Position numbers and translations under genes: made by a program
Source: Comamonadaceae bacterium
GTDB lineage: Bacteria > Pseudomonadota > Gammaproteobacteria > Burkholderiales > Burkholderiaceae_C
DNA: 64,000 nucleotides
Assembly (NCBI GenBank): GCA_027484105.1
Contig: JAIXUG010000028.1
Coordinates: 62,001-126,000, forward strand
Reading direction: 5' to 3'
In this document: positions 54,926 to 64,000 of the stretch, in pieces
Layout of the letters: every line of letters begins with the position of its first letter
Numbering within the stretch: position 1 is the stretch's first letter
The notes under the pieces: model-generated
What the model was told of the DNA's origin: nothing
The model's input: only the letters and a program-made list of their open reading frames with translations
The model's database searches: none

Positions 54926-55966
54926 ATGAGTTTTCAGATTTCCGTTCAGCCCAGTGGTCGCAGCTTCACCGCCGATGACAACGAAACCCTGCTCGCCGCT
55001 GGCATCCGCCAGGGCATCGGTTTGCCCTATGGCTGCAAAGACGGCGCTTGCGGTTCGTGCAAAAGCAAAAAGATTTCCGGCACCGTGGTGCATGGCCCCC
55101 ACCAGCCCAAAGCCTTGAGCGACGCAGAAGAAGCCCAAGGCCTGGTGTTGACTTGCTGCGCTACCGCCCAAAGCGATGTGGTGCTCGAATCGAAACAAGT
55201 GACCGCCGAAGGTGGCCTGCCCGTCAAGAAGATGCCAGTGCGCGTGATCAGCCTGGAAAAGAAATCACACGACGTGATCGTGATGAAACTCCAGTTGCCC
55301 GCCAACGATGTGATGAAGTTCCACGCCGGGCAGTACATCGAGTTTTTGCTGCGCGATGGTTCGCGCCGCAGCTACAGCATGGCCAACGCGCCGCACACCC
55401 TGGAGGTGGCACCGCCCACCGTGGAGCTGCACATCCGCCACATGCCCGGCGGCAAGTTCACCGACCCGGTGTTCAGCACCATGAAGGAAAAGGACATCCT
55501 GCGTGCCGAAGGCCCGTACGGCAGTTTTTACCTGCGCGAAAACAGTGACAAGCCCATGGTGTTGCTGGCTTCGGGCACCGGCTTTGCGCCCATCAAGGCA
55601 CTGATCGAACACATGCAGCACCGCGGCATCACCCGGCCCGCCACCCTCTATTGGGGTGGCCGTCGCCCAGCCGACCTGTACATGGCCGACTGGATCGAAG
55701 CCCGCTTGGCAGAGATGCCCAACCTGAAATACGTGCCGGTGATCTCGAACGCCGAAGCCAAAGACCAGTGGACGGGCCGAACAGGTTTTGTGCACCAAGC
55801 GGTGCTGCAAGACTTACCGGATCTGTCGGGCCACCAGGTCTATGCCTGTGGCGCGCCCATCGTGGTGGACTCGGCCAAACGCGACTACGTGGCGCAAGGT
55901 GGTTTGCCCGAGGAAGAGTTCTACGCGGACTCTTTCACCTCCGAAGCTGACAAAGCCAAAGCCTGA
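54926..55966 (+). CDS. 2Fe-2S flavin reductase (CDP-6-deoxy-delta-3,4-glucoseen reductase-like)
   Basis: 346 residues. N-terminal plant-type ferredoxin domain with CKDGACGSCKSKK and a later LTCC giving the [2Fe-2S] ligands. The FAD domain follows (RSYSMANAPH), then the NAD domain (GTGFAPIKALIEH, CGAPIVVDSAKRDY). This architecture passes electrons from NAD(P)H to a partner oxygenase or dehydrase; in Burkholderiales it is a common stand-alone gene with no proven partner. No sugar genes are adjacent, so the name reflects similarity only. Confidence 0.9.
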   Translation: MSFQISVQPSGRSFTADDNETLLAAGIRQGIGLPYGCKDGACGSCKSKKISGTVVHGPHQPKALSDAEEAQGLVLTCCATAQSDVVLESKQVTAEGGLPVKKMPVRVISLEKKSHDVIVMKLQLPANDVMKFHAGQYIEFLLRDGSRRSYSMANAPHTLEVAPPTVELHIRHMPGGKFTDPVFSTMKEKDILRAEGPYGSFYLRENSDKPMVLLASGTGFAPIKALIEHMQHRGITRPATLYWGGRRPADLYMADWIEARLAEMPNLKYVPVISNAEAKDQWTGRTGFVHQAVLQDLPDLSGHQVYACGAPIVVDSAKRDYVAQGGLPEEEFYADSFTSEADKAKA

Positions 55967-55988
55967 TTGCCATTTTCTGGAGCCCCTC

Positions 55989-56954
55989 ATGCCGCTGATC
56001 AATCGCCGTCAATTCACTGCCGCCACACTCGCCCTTTCGCTCCCAGCGTGGGCTCAGGGCAAAACAATCCGCATCATCGTGCCCTATGCAGCCGGTGGCC
56101 CGATCGATGTCACAGCCCGCGCACTGGCCGAGCGCGTGAAAGACAGCCTGGGGACGGTGATCATTGAAAACCGCCCCGGCGCAGGCGGCAATTTGGGCGC
56201 CGACCTGGTGGCCAAAGCCGCGCCGGACGGTTTGACGATCGGCATTGCGGCCGTCGCCACGCACGCCATCAACCCCTGGCTGTTTGCCAAGATGCCTTAC
56301 GACGCCAGCCGTGACTTTGCGCCCATCACACAAATGCTGCGCGTGCCCAATGTGCTGGTGATGAATGCCGAGACCGCGCAGCGCCTGAAGATCAACACCC
56401 TGGCCGATTTGGTGGCGTATGCCAAAGCCAACCCCGCCAAGTTGAACTTTGGCTCCGGTGGCAACGGCAGTGCGGGCCATCTGGCGGGCGAGATGTTCAA
56501 GCGCGCGGCGGGTATTTTTGCGGTCCACATCCCCTACAACGGTGGCAATCCGGCCCAGCTGGCCTTGCTGTCGGGGCAGGTCGACTTCAACTTTGACAAC
56601 CTGGCCACGGCAGCGGCCAACATCAAGGCGGGTCGCCTCAAGGCTCTGGCCGTGACCACCGCCCAACGCAGCAGCGCCCTGCCCGATATCCCGAGCATGA
56701 GCGAAACACTGAAAGATCTCGAGATCGACACCTGGTGGGGCCTGGTGGCCCCTGCGGCCACGCCCCGCGAAGTGGTGGAGCGCCTGAACAAGGCCTTTGT
56801 GGCCGCATTGCAAGCCCCCGAGACCAAAACACGCTTTGCCCAGTTGATGGCCGAGCCGGTGGGCAACACGCCCGAGCAGTTTGGCGCGTTCATGAAAAAG
56901 GAATTGGCGCGATACGAAACCGTGGTCAAGGCCAGTGGCGCCAAGGTGGATTGA
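55989..56954 (+). CDS. Bug-family tripartite tricarboxylate transporter receptor
   Basis: 321 residues. Short signal peptide with RR (MPLINRRQFTAATLALSLPAWA). Mature IRIIVPYAAGGPIDVTARALAERV, VIIENRPGAGGNLGADLVAKAAPDG and FGSGGNGSAGHLAGEMFK are Bug signatures. Periplasmic solute receptor; many copies exist in Burkholderiales, usually without adjacent TctAB, as here. Ligand unknown. Follows the reductase by 22 bases, possibly co-transcribed. Confidence 0.92.
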   Translation: MPLINRRQFTAATLALSLPAWAQGKTIRIIVPYAAGGPIDVTARALAERVKDSLGTVIIENRPGAGGNLGADLVAKAAPDGLTIGIAAVATHAINPWLFAKMPYDASRDFAPITQMLRVPNVLVMNAETAQRLKINTLADLVAYAKANPAKLNFGSGGNGSAGHLAGEMFKRAAGIFAVHIPYNGGNPAQLALLSGQVDFNFDNLATAAANIKAGRLKALAVTTAQRSSALPDIPSMSETLKDLEIDTWWGLVAPAATPREVVERLNKAFVAALQAPETKTRFAQLMAEPVGNTPEQFGAFMKKELARYETVVKASGAKVD

Positions 56955-56974
56955 GTCGCTCTGGCCCTGAATGC

Positions 56975-57000
56975 CAAAAGCCCGGCATGCCGGGCTTTTG
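56975..57000. terminator. Bidirectional terminator between Bug gene and livF
   Basis: CAAAAGCCCGGC-AT-GCCGGGCTTTTG, a 12-pair palindromic stem with A/T flanks suitable for both converging transcripts. Confidence 0.88.
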
Positions 57001-57018
57001 GCTGGGCTGGGGGAGACT

Positions 57019-57735
57019 TCACTCGCCCAAATAGGCTGCACGCACCTTGGGGTCTTCCAGCATCTCTTTGCCCACGCCGGTCATGGTGATGAGGCCCGAG
57101 TCCATCACATAACCGCGGTCGGCAATGGCCAGCGCACGGCTGGCGTTTTGCTCCACCAGCAGCACCGTCACACCTTGGGCGTACACATCACGCACCACCT
57201 CAAAGATCTTGTCGACCATGATGGGCGACAACCCCATGGACGGCTCGTCGAGCAACAAGACCTTGGGGCGGCTCATCAGGGCACGGCCCATAGCCAGCAT
57301 TTGCTGCTCGCCTCCCGACATGGTGCCTGCCAGTTGGTCCTTGCGCTCGCGCAGGCGCGGGAAGATGGTGAACATCTTCTCGATGTCGTCTGCAATGCCT
57401 TTTGTGTCTGAGCGGATGTACGCGCCCATTTGCAGGTTTTCGGTGATGGTCATGCGGGTGAACACACCACGGCCTTCGGGCACCATGGCCAGGCCCTGCT
57501 TGACCAAGTCCCAGGGGCCTTGGCCCTGGATGCTCTTGCCTAGGTATTCGATGTCACCCGCTTGCAGCGGCAAGGTGCCGGTGATGGCTTTCATGGTGGT
57601 GGTTTTGCCCGCTCCGTTGGAGCCGATCAAGGACACCAGTTCGCCTTCGTGCACATCCAGGCTCACGCCCTTGACAGCCTGAATGCCACCATAGCCCACC
57701 TGCAGGTCTTTGACTTTCAAAAGAGTTTTGGCCAT
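57019..57735 (-). CDS. livF: Branched-chain amino-acid-type ABC transporter ATPase LivF
   Basis: 238 residues. Walker A LIGSNGAGKTTTMKAI, signature GTMSGGEQQMLAMGRAL, Walker B VLLLDEPSMGLSPI, switch LVEQNASRALAI. Lies last in livH-livM-livG-livF, starting one base after the livG stop. Energises import of branched-chain amino acids or related amides; substrate depends on a binding protein not present here. Confidence 0.93.
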   Translation of the reverse strand: MAKTLLKVKDLQVGYGGIQAVKGVSLDVHEGELVSLIGSNGAGKTTTMKAITGTLPLQAGDIEYLGKSIQGQGPWDLVKQGLAMVPEGRGVFTRMTITENLQMGAYIRSDTKGIADDIEKMFTIFPRLRERKDQLAGTMSGGEQQMLAMGRALMSRPKVLLLDEPSMGLSPIMVDKIFEVVRDVYAQGVTVLLVEQNASRALAIADRGYVMDSGLITMTGVGKEMLEDPKVRAAYLGE

Positions 57736-57736
57736 C

Positions 57737-58537
57737 TCAGTGCCCTCCCGTGCCCAGATAGGCTTCGATCACTTTTTCATTTTTCTGTACATCGGCAGGC
57801 GTGCCTTCGGCAATTTGCTTGCCGTAGTCGAGCACGGTGACACGGTCACACAAGCCCATGACCAGCTTCACATCGTGCTCGATCAGCAAGATGGTGCGGT
57901 TGTCTTTGCGGATCTGGTCGATCAACTCGCGCAGCTGCACTTTTTCGGTGGCGTTCATGCCGGCAGCGGGTTCGTCCAAAGCAATGAGCTGCGGGTCGGT
58001 GGCCAAAGCACGGGCAATTTCCAGGCGGCGCTGGTCACCATAAGACAAGGTGCGCGCTTTGTAGTCGGCGTATTTGCCAATGCCCACATAGTCCAGCAGC
58101 TCTTGCGCCCGCTGGGCGATGGCGGCCTCTTCGGCCTTGAAGCCTGAGGTGCGGAAGATCGCTCCTAGCAAGCCCGAATGGGTGCGCACATGGCGGCCCA
58201 CCATCACGTTTTCGAGGGCCGTCATTTCGGCAAACAATCGGATGTTCTGGAAAGTGCGGGCAATGCCTGCCTTGGCCACCTCGTGTACGGCGGTGGGCTG
58301 GTAGGGTTGGCCTGCCAACTCAAAAGTGCCGCTGTCAGGCGTGTAAAGACCGGTGATCACGTTGAAGAAGGTGGTCTTGCCCGCGCCATTGGGGCCGATC
58401 AGGCCATAGACCTGACCGCGCTGGATGGTCATGCCCACGTCCGAGAGGGCTTGCAAACCCCCAAAGCGTTTGGAGATGCCCGAGACGTGCAAAACCGTGT
58501 TGTTGTCGGCTGTTGGGTTCATGGTCTGCGCCTTCAT
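57737..58537 (-). CDS. livG: Branched-chain amino-acid-type ABC transporter ATPase LivG
   Basis: 266 residues. Walker A IGPNGAGKTTFFNVITGLYTPDSG, signature LSYGDQRRLEIARALA, Walker B LIALDEPAAGMNATE, switch LLIEHDVKLVMGL, and the LivG C-terminal extension KNEKVIEAYLGTGG. ATG 58537 overlaps the livM stop (ATGA); ATG 58522 is also possible. Confidence 0.93.
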   Translation of the reverse strand: MKAQTMNPTADNNTVLHVSGISKRFGGLQALSDVGMTIQRGQVYGLIGPNGAGKTTFFNVITGLYTPDSGTFELAGQPYQPTAVHEVAKAGIARTFQNIRLFAEMTALENVMVGRHVRTHSGLLGAIFRTSGFKAEEAAIAQRAQELLDYVGIGKYADYKARTLSYGDQRRLEIARALATDPQLIALDEPAAGMNATEKVQLRELIDQIRKDNRTILLIEHDVKLVMGLCDRVTVLDYGKQIAEGTPADVQKNEKVIEAYLGTGGH

Positions 58538-59610
58538 TTCGACGTGAGGGATTTGCCATGCTCAGGCGAAGGCCACAAGCCACGGGGACGCATCAACATG
58601 ATCACGATCATGGCCAAAGCTACCAACAGCTGGCGCAAGATGGCCGCATCGAGCCGCCCATCGGTCATCTCTTGCAAAGGACCCGCCACGTAGCGCAGCA
58701 CTTCGGGCAAGGCCGACAACAAAATCGCGCCCAAAATCACACCAGGCAAATAACCCAGACCGCCCAGAACGACCATGGCCACGATCATCACCGACTCCAT
58801 CAGGCTAAAAGACTCGGGCGAGATGAAGCCTTGAAAGCCCGCAAACATGGCGCCCGAGACGCCGCCAAAAGTGGCGCCCATGCCAAAGGCCAGAAGCTTG
58901 AGGTTGCGGGTGTTCAGGCCCATGGCCTTGGCCGCGATTTCGTCTTCGCGAATGGCCATCCAGGCGCGGCCAATGCGCGACAAAGCCAGCCGGTGTGAAA
59001 TCACAATGGCCACCAGCACCAGACTCAAAAACAAATAGTAGTAAAGCGTGACCGAGGCGAGTTCAAAGTCGCCAATCATGAGTTTCTTGCCCAAGCTGAC
59101 ACCAAAAATCGAAATCGGGTCGATCTGGGACAACCCTTTGGGGCCATTGGTGATGTTGACCGGGTGGTCCAGGTTGTTCAAAAAGATGCGGATGATTTCA
59201 CCAAAGCCCAAAGTCACAATCGCCAGGTAGTCACCGCGCAATTTGAGCGTGGGCGCGCCCAACAACATCCCCAACACACCCGCCAAGGCCACGGCCATGG
59301 GCAAGATCAACCAAATGGAGATGTGCAAGCCTTCAGGGAACATGCCCGCCATGGAGGCGAAGGTGTTGACCAAGTGTGGCGAGGACAACAGGCCATACAT
59401 GTAAGCACCGACAGCGAAAAAGGCCACATAGCCCAAATCGAGCAAACCCGCATAGCCCACCACAATGTTCAGGCCAATGGCCAACAAAATGTAGAGCAAG
59501 GCCATGTCGGCGATGCGCACCCAGGCGTTGCCAAAACTTTGAAGGATGAGCGGCAAGACCAGCAAGCCCACACCCATCAGGGTGTACTGCAGCGTTTTGT
59601 TGTTTTTCAT
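58534..59610 (-). CDS. livM: Branched-chain amino-acid-type ABC transporter permease LivM
   Basis: 358 residues, about ten hydrophobic helices. Family segments are YILLAIGLNIVVGYAGLLDLGYVAFFAVGAYMYGLL, LRGDYLAIVTLGFGEIIRIFLNN, RIGRAWMAIREDEIAAKAMGLNTRNLKLLAFGMGATFGGVSGAMFAG. Start 59610 is chosen because GGGAGG lies five bases upstream; an upstream ATG at 59625 overlaps the livH stop. Confidence 0.92.
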   Translation of the reverse strand: MKNNKTLQYTLMGVGLLVLPLILQSFGNAWVRIADMALLYILLAIGLNIVVGYAGLLDLGYVAFFAVGAYMYGLLSSPHLVNTFASMAGMFPEGLHISIWLILPMAVALAGVLGMLLGAPTLKLRGDYLAIVTLGFGEIIRIFLNNLDHPVNITNGPKGLSQIDPISIFGVSLGKKLMIGDFELASVTLYYYLFLSLVLVAIVISHRLALSRIGRAWMAIREDEIAAKAMGLNTRNLKLLAFGMGATFGGVSGAMFAGFQGFISPESFSLMESVMIVAMVVLGGLGYLPGVILGAILLSALPEVLRYVAGPLQEMTDGRLDAAILRQLLVALAMIVIMLMRPRGLWPSPEHGKSLTSK

Positions 59611-59621
59611 GGTGCCTCCCT

Positions 59622-60551
59622 TCATGCGCGGTCGGCCACGCGCTCACCCATCAGGCCCGAGGGGCGAAGGGTCAGGACGATGATGAGCACGATGAACGCA
59701 AAAATATCGGTGTAGTGGCTGCCCAAGACACCGCCCGTGAGCTTGCCGATGTAGCCCGAGCCAATTGCTTCGATCAGGCCCAACAAAATGCCACCGATGA
59801 CCGCACCGGCCAAGTTGCCAATGCCGCCAAACACAGCGGCCGTGAAGGCCTTGAGGCCAGGCAAAAAGCCCATGTGGTGTTGCGCCGTGCCGTAGTTGGA
59901 GGCGTACATGACGCCCGCGATGGCGGCCAAAACAGCGCCAATGATGAAAGTGGCCGAAATCACCACGTCGGGCTTGACACCCATCAGGGCCGCCACGCGC
60001 GGGTTCTCGGAGGTGGCGCGCATGGCGCGGCCCAAACGTGTGTAGTTGACCAACCACATCAGGATGGCCAGCGACACGGCGGTGACGCCCAAAATCATGA
60101 TTTGGGTGGGTGTGATGAGCACACCCCCCATGTTGATGGGGGTGCTGGACAAGAGGGTGGGGTAAGCCTTGTAGTTGGGCTTCCAGATGATCATGGCCAG
60201 GGTCTGCAGCAAGATGCTCATGCCAATGGCCGTGATGAGGGGGGCCAGCTTGGGGCTGTCGCGCAAGGGGCGATAGGCCACTTTCTCAATGGTGAAGTTC
60301 AGCACCGCGGCAACGACACAGGCGATCAAGGTGGCCAAAATCAAGATCACCCAACCTGGGGAGCCTGGCATGGCGTCTTGCATCATGCCGATGACTGACC
60401 AACTGGTCAGAGCCCCCACCATCAGCACTTCACCATGGGCAAAATTGATCAAATTGATGATGCCGTACACCATGGTGTAGCCCAAGGCCACCAAGGCATA
60501 CATGCTGCCCATGACCAGGCCATTGATGACCTGCTGCAGAAAAACGTCCAT
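59622..60551 (-). CDS. livH: Branched-chain amino-acid-type ABC transporter permease LivH
   Basis: 309 residues, about eight helices. MDVFLQQVINGLVMGSMYALVALGYTMVYGIINLINFAHGEVLMVGA is the LivH hallmark, followed by RAMRATSENPRVAALMGVKPDVVISATFIIGAVLAAIAGVMYA. First gene of livHMGF; CCGGAGTG before the ATG. No livK/livJ-type binding protein precedes it; rarA lies upstream on the same strand beyond a terminator. Confidence 0.94.
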   Translation of the reverse strand: MDVFLQQVINGLVMGSMYALVALGYTMVYGIINLINFAHGEVLMVGALTSWSVIGMMQDAMPGSPGWVILILATLIACVVAAVLNFTIEKVAYRPLRDSPKLAPLITAIGMSILLQTLAMIIWKPNYKAYPTLLSSTPINMGGVLITPTQIMILGVTAVSLAILMWLVNYTRLGRAMRATSENPRVAALMGVKPDVVISATFIIGAVLAAIAGVMYASNYGTAQHHMGFLPGLKAFTAAVFGGIGNLAGAVIGGILLGLIEAIGSGYIGKLTGGVLGSHYTDIFAFIVLIIVLTLRPSGLMGERVADRA

Positions 60552-60651
60552 AAATCACTCCGGATTGGAACTTGCGCTTAGCAAGTTGTGGCTTCGGTTC
60601 TTGTTTTTTGTTCCGGGCTGGGCTTTTTGGGCCTGCCCTGGATCCACCAGC

Positions 60652-60686
60652 AAAAAACCCGCCAGATCAATGTGTCGTCTGGCGGG
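60652..60686 (-). terminator. Terminator after rarA (minus strand)
   Basis: CCCGCCAGA (60658-60666) pairs with TCTGGCGGG (60678-60686). On the minus strand the stem is followed by six T residues. Separates rarA from livH. Confidence 0.87.
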
Positions 60687-60742
60687 AGTGGCGGGATTGT
60701 AGTGAAAGAAAGTATCCCGTCAGTATTCAATTTGCTCGGGAA

Positions 60743-62041
60743 TTACCCTGCAGCCGCATTTTTTTGCCGCAACTGGGCCAGTTTTTCGGCGATTTTGATT
60801 TCCAGCCCGCGTGGCACGGGCCGGTAAAAGCCGGGCTCTGCCATGCCCTCGGGCAGATAACGCTCGCCAGCGGCGAAACCGTCTTCTTCGTCATGGGCAT
60901 AACGGTAGCCCTTGCCATAGTCCAGCTGTTTCATGAGCTGGGTGGGTGCGTTGCGCAAATGCATGGGCACCGGGCGTGTGCCGTCTTTTTTGACGAAAGC
61001 GCGGGCCTCCTTGTAAGCCTTGTAAGCAGCGTTCGATTTGGGGGCCATGGCCAAATAAATCACGCACTGCGCGAGCGTCAGCTCGCCCTCGGGGCTGCCC
61101 AGACGCTCGTACACATCGGCTGCATCCAGGGCCATGCGCAAAGCGCGCGGATCGGCCAAACCAATGTCCTCGCTGGCCATGCGGATCAGGCGGCGGGCCA
61201 TGTAGCGCGGGTCTGCGCCACCATCGAGCATGCGCACAAACCAATACAGGGCAGCATCCGGGTCCGAGCCGCGCACCGATTTGTGCAGCGCGCTGATGGT
61301 GTCGTAAAACTGCTCGCCCCCTTTGTCGTAGCGGCGCATGCGCTCACCCAGCACACGCATCAACCACGCGTCGGTCACCGGGTCCAGGCCCTCTTGTCGG
61401 GCGGCCATGGCCAGCGTTTCCAGGGTGTTGAGCAAGCGGCGGGCATCGCCGTCGGCATAGGCCAGCAGGCGGGCCTGTGCCTCAGGCTCGATGGCCGGAA
61501 TGGCCTTGATGCCCTGCGCCCGCAGCACGATGCTTTGCAAGTCTTGCTCGGACAAAGGCTGCAGCACATAAACCGCCGCCCGCGAGAGCAAGGCCGAATT
61601 CACCTCGAAAGAAGGGTTTTCGGTGGTGGCACCGATGAAGGTGAACAAACCGCTTTCAACATGGGGCAAGAATGCGTCTTGCTGGCTTTTGTTGAAGCGG
61701 TGCACCTCGTCCACAAACATGATGGTGCGTTGCGGGTGCAAGCCGGTGCGGGCCACTTCGGCTTTGTCGACCGCTTCGCGAATGTCCTTGACGCCACCGA
61801 GCACAGCACTGATGCTCAAAAACTGGGCGTCGAACGCATCGGCCATGAGGCGGGCGATGGTGGTTTTGCCCACGCCGGGTGGGCCCCACAAAATGCAGCT
61901 GTGCGGTTGGCCTGACTCAAAAGCCAGGCGCAAGGCCATGCCTTCACCCAACAAGTGCTGCTGACCGATGACTTCGCCCAAATGCTGCGGGCGCAGCCGC
62001 TCGGCCAATGGGGCATGCGGTGTGGGCTTGGTGGCTTTCAT
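60743..62041 (-). CDS. rarA: Replication-associated recombination AAA+ ATPase RarA (MgsA)
   Basis: 432 residues. APLAERLRPQHLGEVIGQQHLL, Walker A LWGPPGVGKTTIARLMA, Walker B TIMFVDEVHRFNKSQQDAFLPHVE, sensor 1 FIGATTENPSFEVNSALLSR, and C-terminal RarA domain with FVRMLDGGADPRYMARRLIRMASEDIGLADP. Acts at stalled replication forks, related to WRNIP1/Mgs1. Start 62041 (MKATKP) chosen; 20 upstream codons lie within lolA. Conserved ftsK-lolA-rarA order. Confidence 0.96.
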   Translation of the reverse strand: MKATKPTPHAPLAERLRPQHLGEVIGQQHLLGEGMALRLAFESGQPHSCILWGPPGVGKTTIARLMADAFDAQFLSISAVLGGVKDIREAVDKAEVARTGLHPQRTIMFVDEVHRFNKSQQDAFLPHVESGLFTFIGATTENPSFEVNSALLSRAAVYVLQPLSEQDLQSIVLRAQGIKAIPAIEPEAQARLLAYADGDARRLLNTLETLAMAARQEGLDPVTDAWLMRVLGERMRRYDKGGEQFYDTISALHKSVRGSDPDAALYWFVRMLDGGADPRYMARRLIRMASEDIGLADPRALRMALDAADVYERLGSPEGELTLAQCVIYLAMAPKSNAAYKAYKEARAFVKKDGTRPVPMHLRNAPTQLMKQLDYGKGYRYAHDEEDGFAAGERYLPEGMAEPGFYRPVPRGLEIKIAEKLAQLRQKNAAAG

Positions 62042-62057
62042 CGACACCCTGACGGCA

Positions 62058-62744
62058 TCAAGGACGCAGGATGTCTGCGCCCGCTGGGGCCTTGAAGACA
62101 AACTGAGATGCAGGCAAAGCAGGGTTGAGCTGGAAGGCAGAAAAAGTCAAGACAGACCTCTGCCCCAAACTGTCTTGCACATCGAGCACCGCCAACTCAG
62201 GCCCCAAAGGCGTGGCACGCAGCCCCACCATCACGGCACGAATCTGACCATCGGCAGCCAAAGGGGTGGCACGCACCCACTCCAGACCATCGCGGGCAGG
62301 CTCCGGGCTGAACTGGAAATCGGCCTTGAGCGATTGCAAGTCGGTCCCGGCGGTCAACAAGGCCACTGGCGTGGCGCCCAAGACTTGTTGCTGCTTGCGG
62401 GCCGTGACCTGGTTCAGATCAACATCGTGCATCCACAAAGTCTGACCGTCGGCCACCAAGGTTTGTACAAAAGGCTTGCGGTAGTCAAAACGGAATTTGC
62501 CGGGGCGTTGAAACTCAAAACTGCCGCTCGATGTCTTGCTGCGGGGCGTCTGCCCCGCCCGGCTGGGAGAGGTGACCACTTGGGTGAAGTCCGCACGGCC
62601 ACTGCGGGCTTGTTTGACAAACTGTGCCAACAAATCCACGCCATCGGCCTGCGCCGGCACAGCCAAAAACAAAACGGCCCAGGCGCCCAGGCCAGATGCC
62701 CAGCCAGCAAGCCAGTGACGGCGGGATAAGGAATGCATCGTCAT
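62058..62744 (-). CDS. lolA: Outer-membrane lipoprotein carrier LolA
   Basis: 228 residues; periplasmic chaperone carrying lipoproteins to LolB. Signal peptide ends in AVPAQA (about residue 33). Mature part has SGRADFTQVV, GSFEFQRPGKFRFDYRKPFVQTLVADGQTLWMHDVDLNQVTARK and C-terminal NPALPASQFVFKAPAGADIL, all LolA features. ATG 62744, with ATG 62738 as alternative. Between ftsK and rarA. Confidence 0.95.
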   Translation of the reverse strand: MTMHSLSRRHWLAGWASGLGAWAVLFLAVPAQADGVDLLAQFVKQARSGRADFTQVVTSPSRAGQTPRSKTSSGSFEFQRPGKFRFDYRKPFVQTLVADGQTLWMHDVDLNQVTARKQQQVLGATPVALLTAGTDLQSLKADFQFSPEPARDGLEWVRATPLAADGQIRAVMVGLRATPLGPELAVLDVQDSLGQRSVLTFSAFQLNPALPASQFVFKAPAGADILRP

Positions 62745-62749
62745 TGAAG

Positions 62750-64000
62750 TTATTCGGCCCTTGAGGGCACCAAAATTTCGCGCTGGCCACTGCCGCTCAT
62801 GGCACTGACCAGACCGGCTTTTTCCATGTCCTCCACCAGTCGGGCAGCGCGGTTGTAGCCGATTTTGAGGTGGCGCTGCACCAGCGAGATGCTGGCCTTG
62901 CGGTTCTTCAACACCACCTCGACCGCCTGGTCGTACATCGGGTCTTTTTCGCCACTCTCACTCTCACCGAACAGGCCACCCTCGTCATCGACACTGCCGC
63001 CTTCGAGCACACCCTCGATGTAATCGGGCTCGCCCTGGCTTTTGAGGTAGCTCACCACGCGGTGCACTTCTTCGTCACTGACAAAAGCGCCGTGCACGCG
63101 GATGGGGAAACCCGTGCCCGAAGGCATGTACAGCATGTCGCCCATGCCCAACAAGGCTTCCGCCCCCATCTGGTCGAGGATGGTGCGGCTGTCGATCTTG
63201 CTGGACACCTGAAACGCGATGCGCGTCGGGATGTTGGCTTTGATCAGGCCGGTGATCACGTCCACGCTTGGGCGCTGGGTGGCCAAAATCAAATGGATGC
63301 CGGCAGCGCGGGCTTTTTGGGCGAGGCGCGCGATCAGCTCTTCGATCTTCTTGCCCACCACCATCATCAGGTCGGCCAGCTCGTCGATCACCACCACAAT
63401 GTGCGGCAAGCGCTTGAGCGGCTCGGGGTCATCCGGCGTCAAACTGAAGGGGTTGTAAATGAACTCTTCGCGGGCGGTGGCTTCATCGATTTTCTGGTTG
63501 AAACCCGCCAGATTGCGCACCCCCATTTTGCTCATGAGCTTGTAGCGCTTTTCCATCTCGGCCACGCACCAGTTCAGTCCGTGGGCCGCTTGGCGCATGT
63601 CGGTCACCACCGGCGCCAGCAGGTGCGGGATGCCCTCATAGACCGACATCTCCAGCATCTTGGGGTCGATCATCAAGAGCCGCACATCGCGGGCTTCGGC
63701 CTTGTAGAGCAGCGACAAAATCATGGCGTTGATACCCACCGACTTGCCCGAGCCGGTGGTACCGGCCACCAGCACATGCGGCATCTTGGCCAGATCGGCC
63801 ACCACCGGGTTGCCGATGATGTCCTTGCCCAAGCCCATGGTCAGCATGGACTTGGCTTCGTTGTAAACCTGCGAGCCCAGAATTTCACTCAACTTGATGG
63901 ACTGGCGCTTGGCATTGGGCAACTCCAGCGCCATGTAGTTTTTGCCTGGGATGGTCTCGATCACGCGGATCGACACCAGACTGAGCGAGCGTGCCAGGTC
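62750..64000 (-). CDS. ftsK: DNA translocase FtsK, C-terminal part (cut by window edge)
   Basis: The frame is open to the window end (codons back to base 64000 read DLARSLSL, then GTG 63976 which is internal). About 416 residues of the motor are present. Walker [46 protein letters not shown], Walker [14 protein letters not shown], and [34 protein letters not shown]. The gamma winged helix ends the protein ([28 protein letters not shown]). Pumps DNA towards dif at division. The N-terminal membrane domain lies outside. Confidence 0.96.
   Translation of the reverse strand, partial: DLARSLSLVSIRVIETIPGKNYMALELPNAKRQSIKLSEILGSQVYNEAKSMLTMGLGKDIIGNPVVADLAKMPHVLVAGTTGSGKSVGINAMILSLLYKAEARDVRLLMIDPKMLEMSVYEGIPHLLAPVVTDMRQAAHGLNWCVAEMEKRYKLMSKMGVRNLAGFNQKIDEATAREEFIYNPFSLTPDDPEPLKRLPHIVVVIDELADLMMVVGKKIEELIARLAQKARAAGIHLILATQRPSVDVITGLIKANIPTRIAFQVSSKIDSRTILDQMGAEALLGMGDMLYMPSGTGFPIRVHGAFVSDEEVHRVVSYLKSQGEPDYIEGVLEGGSVDDEGGLFGESESGEKDPMYDQAVEVVLKNRKASISLVQRHLKIGYNRAARLVEDMEKAGLVSAMSGSGQREILVPSRAE

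Overview
This 64 kb window looks like a chromosomal segment of a GC-rich betaproteobacterium of the order Burkholderiales, most likely a Comamonadaceae member of the Limnohabitans/Rhodoferax/Rubrivivax type. The organism carries bacteriochlorophyll a and carotenoid genes, so it is a purple or aerobic anoxygenic phototroph. The lineage call is inferred from gene order (hrcA-nadK-recN, mutM-TPR-lolB-ispE-tRNA-Gln-prs-rplY-pth, ftsK-lolA-rarA) and from protein character; it was not searched against a database.

Region 1 (1-5.8 kb) is the edge of a photosynthesis gene cluster on the minus strand: crtE, crtF, bchC, bchX and a bchY cut by the window edge. Genes overlap or nearly touch. Three perfect TGT-N12-ACA palindromes, the PpsR/CrtJ operator, lie upstream: two around a good crtE promoter and one across the crtF stop codon just upstream of bchC. 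A 59-residue membrane peptide is divergent from crtE and shares the operator region.

Region 2 (5.8-22 kb) is accessory. It holds an ABCB-type exporter, a quinone-reductase-like MDR enzyme, a TauE/SafE permease, a class I-like PHA synthase, a DUF2237 protein, and a cysteine-free Rrf2 regulator. Divergent from the regulator are an unknown protein, a photolyase-family protein and a cry-DASH in a tight operon. An EamA transporter follows, then a NitT/TauT-type ABC importer with the palindrome TGTATACA ahead of two of its genes, tRNA-Ser(UGA), and a MarR-like regulator coupled to a MASE1-like membrane protein.

Region 3 (21.6-44.7 kb) is mostly housekeeping: rph-rdgB-hemW; yicC-gmk-rpoZ-spoT; greB with tRNA-Arg; a P1 peptidase; tRNA-CAT; hrcA/nadK-recN-rapZ; mutM-mutY; a TPR protein-lolB-ispE-tRNA-Gln-prs-rplY-pth; a 2x[4Fe-4S] ferredoxin; and a PHP phosphoesterase with a YciO-type protein.

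Region 4 (44.7-64 kb) starts with a rubrerythrin / two-cluster Fe-S protein / DUF3501 set, with an OxyR-like box upstream of the rubrerythrin. Next come valS (with an AT-richer insertion), galU, cysM-nudix-tusA, tRNA-Leu(CAA), an Hsp15-like S4 protein, an NAD-binding oxidoreductase, a 2Fe-2S flavin reductase, a Bug-type binding protein, livHMGF, rarA, lolA and the 3' part of ftsK. No insertion sequence, prophage, CRISPR array or rRNA operon was seen. The best candidates for new biology are the small PpsR-linked membrane peptide, the unknown protein coupled to two photolyase-family genes, the rubrerythrin/Fe-S/DUF3501 set and the TGTATACA-controlled transporter.
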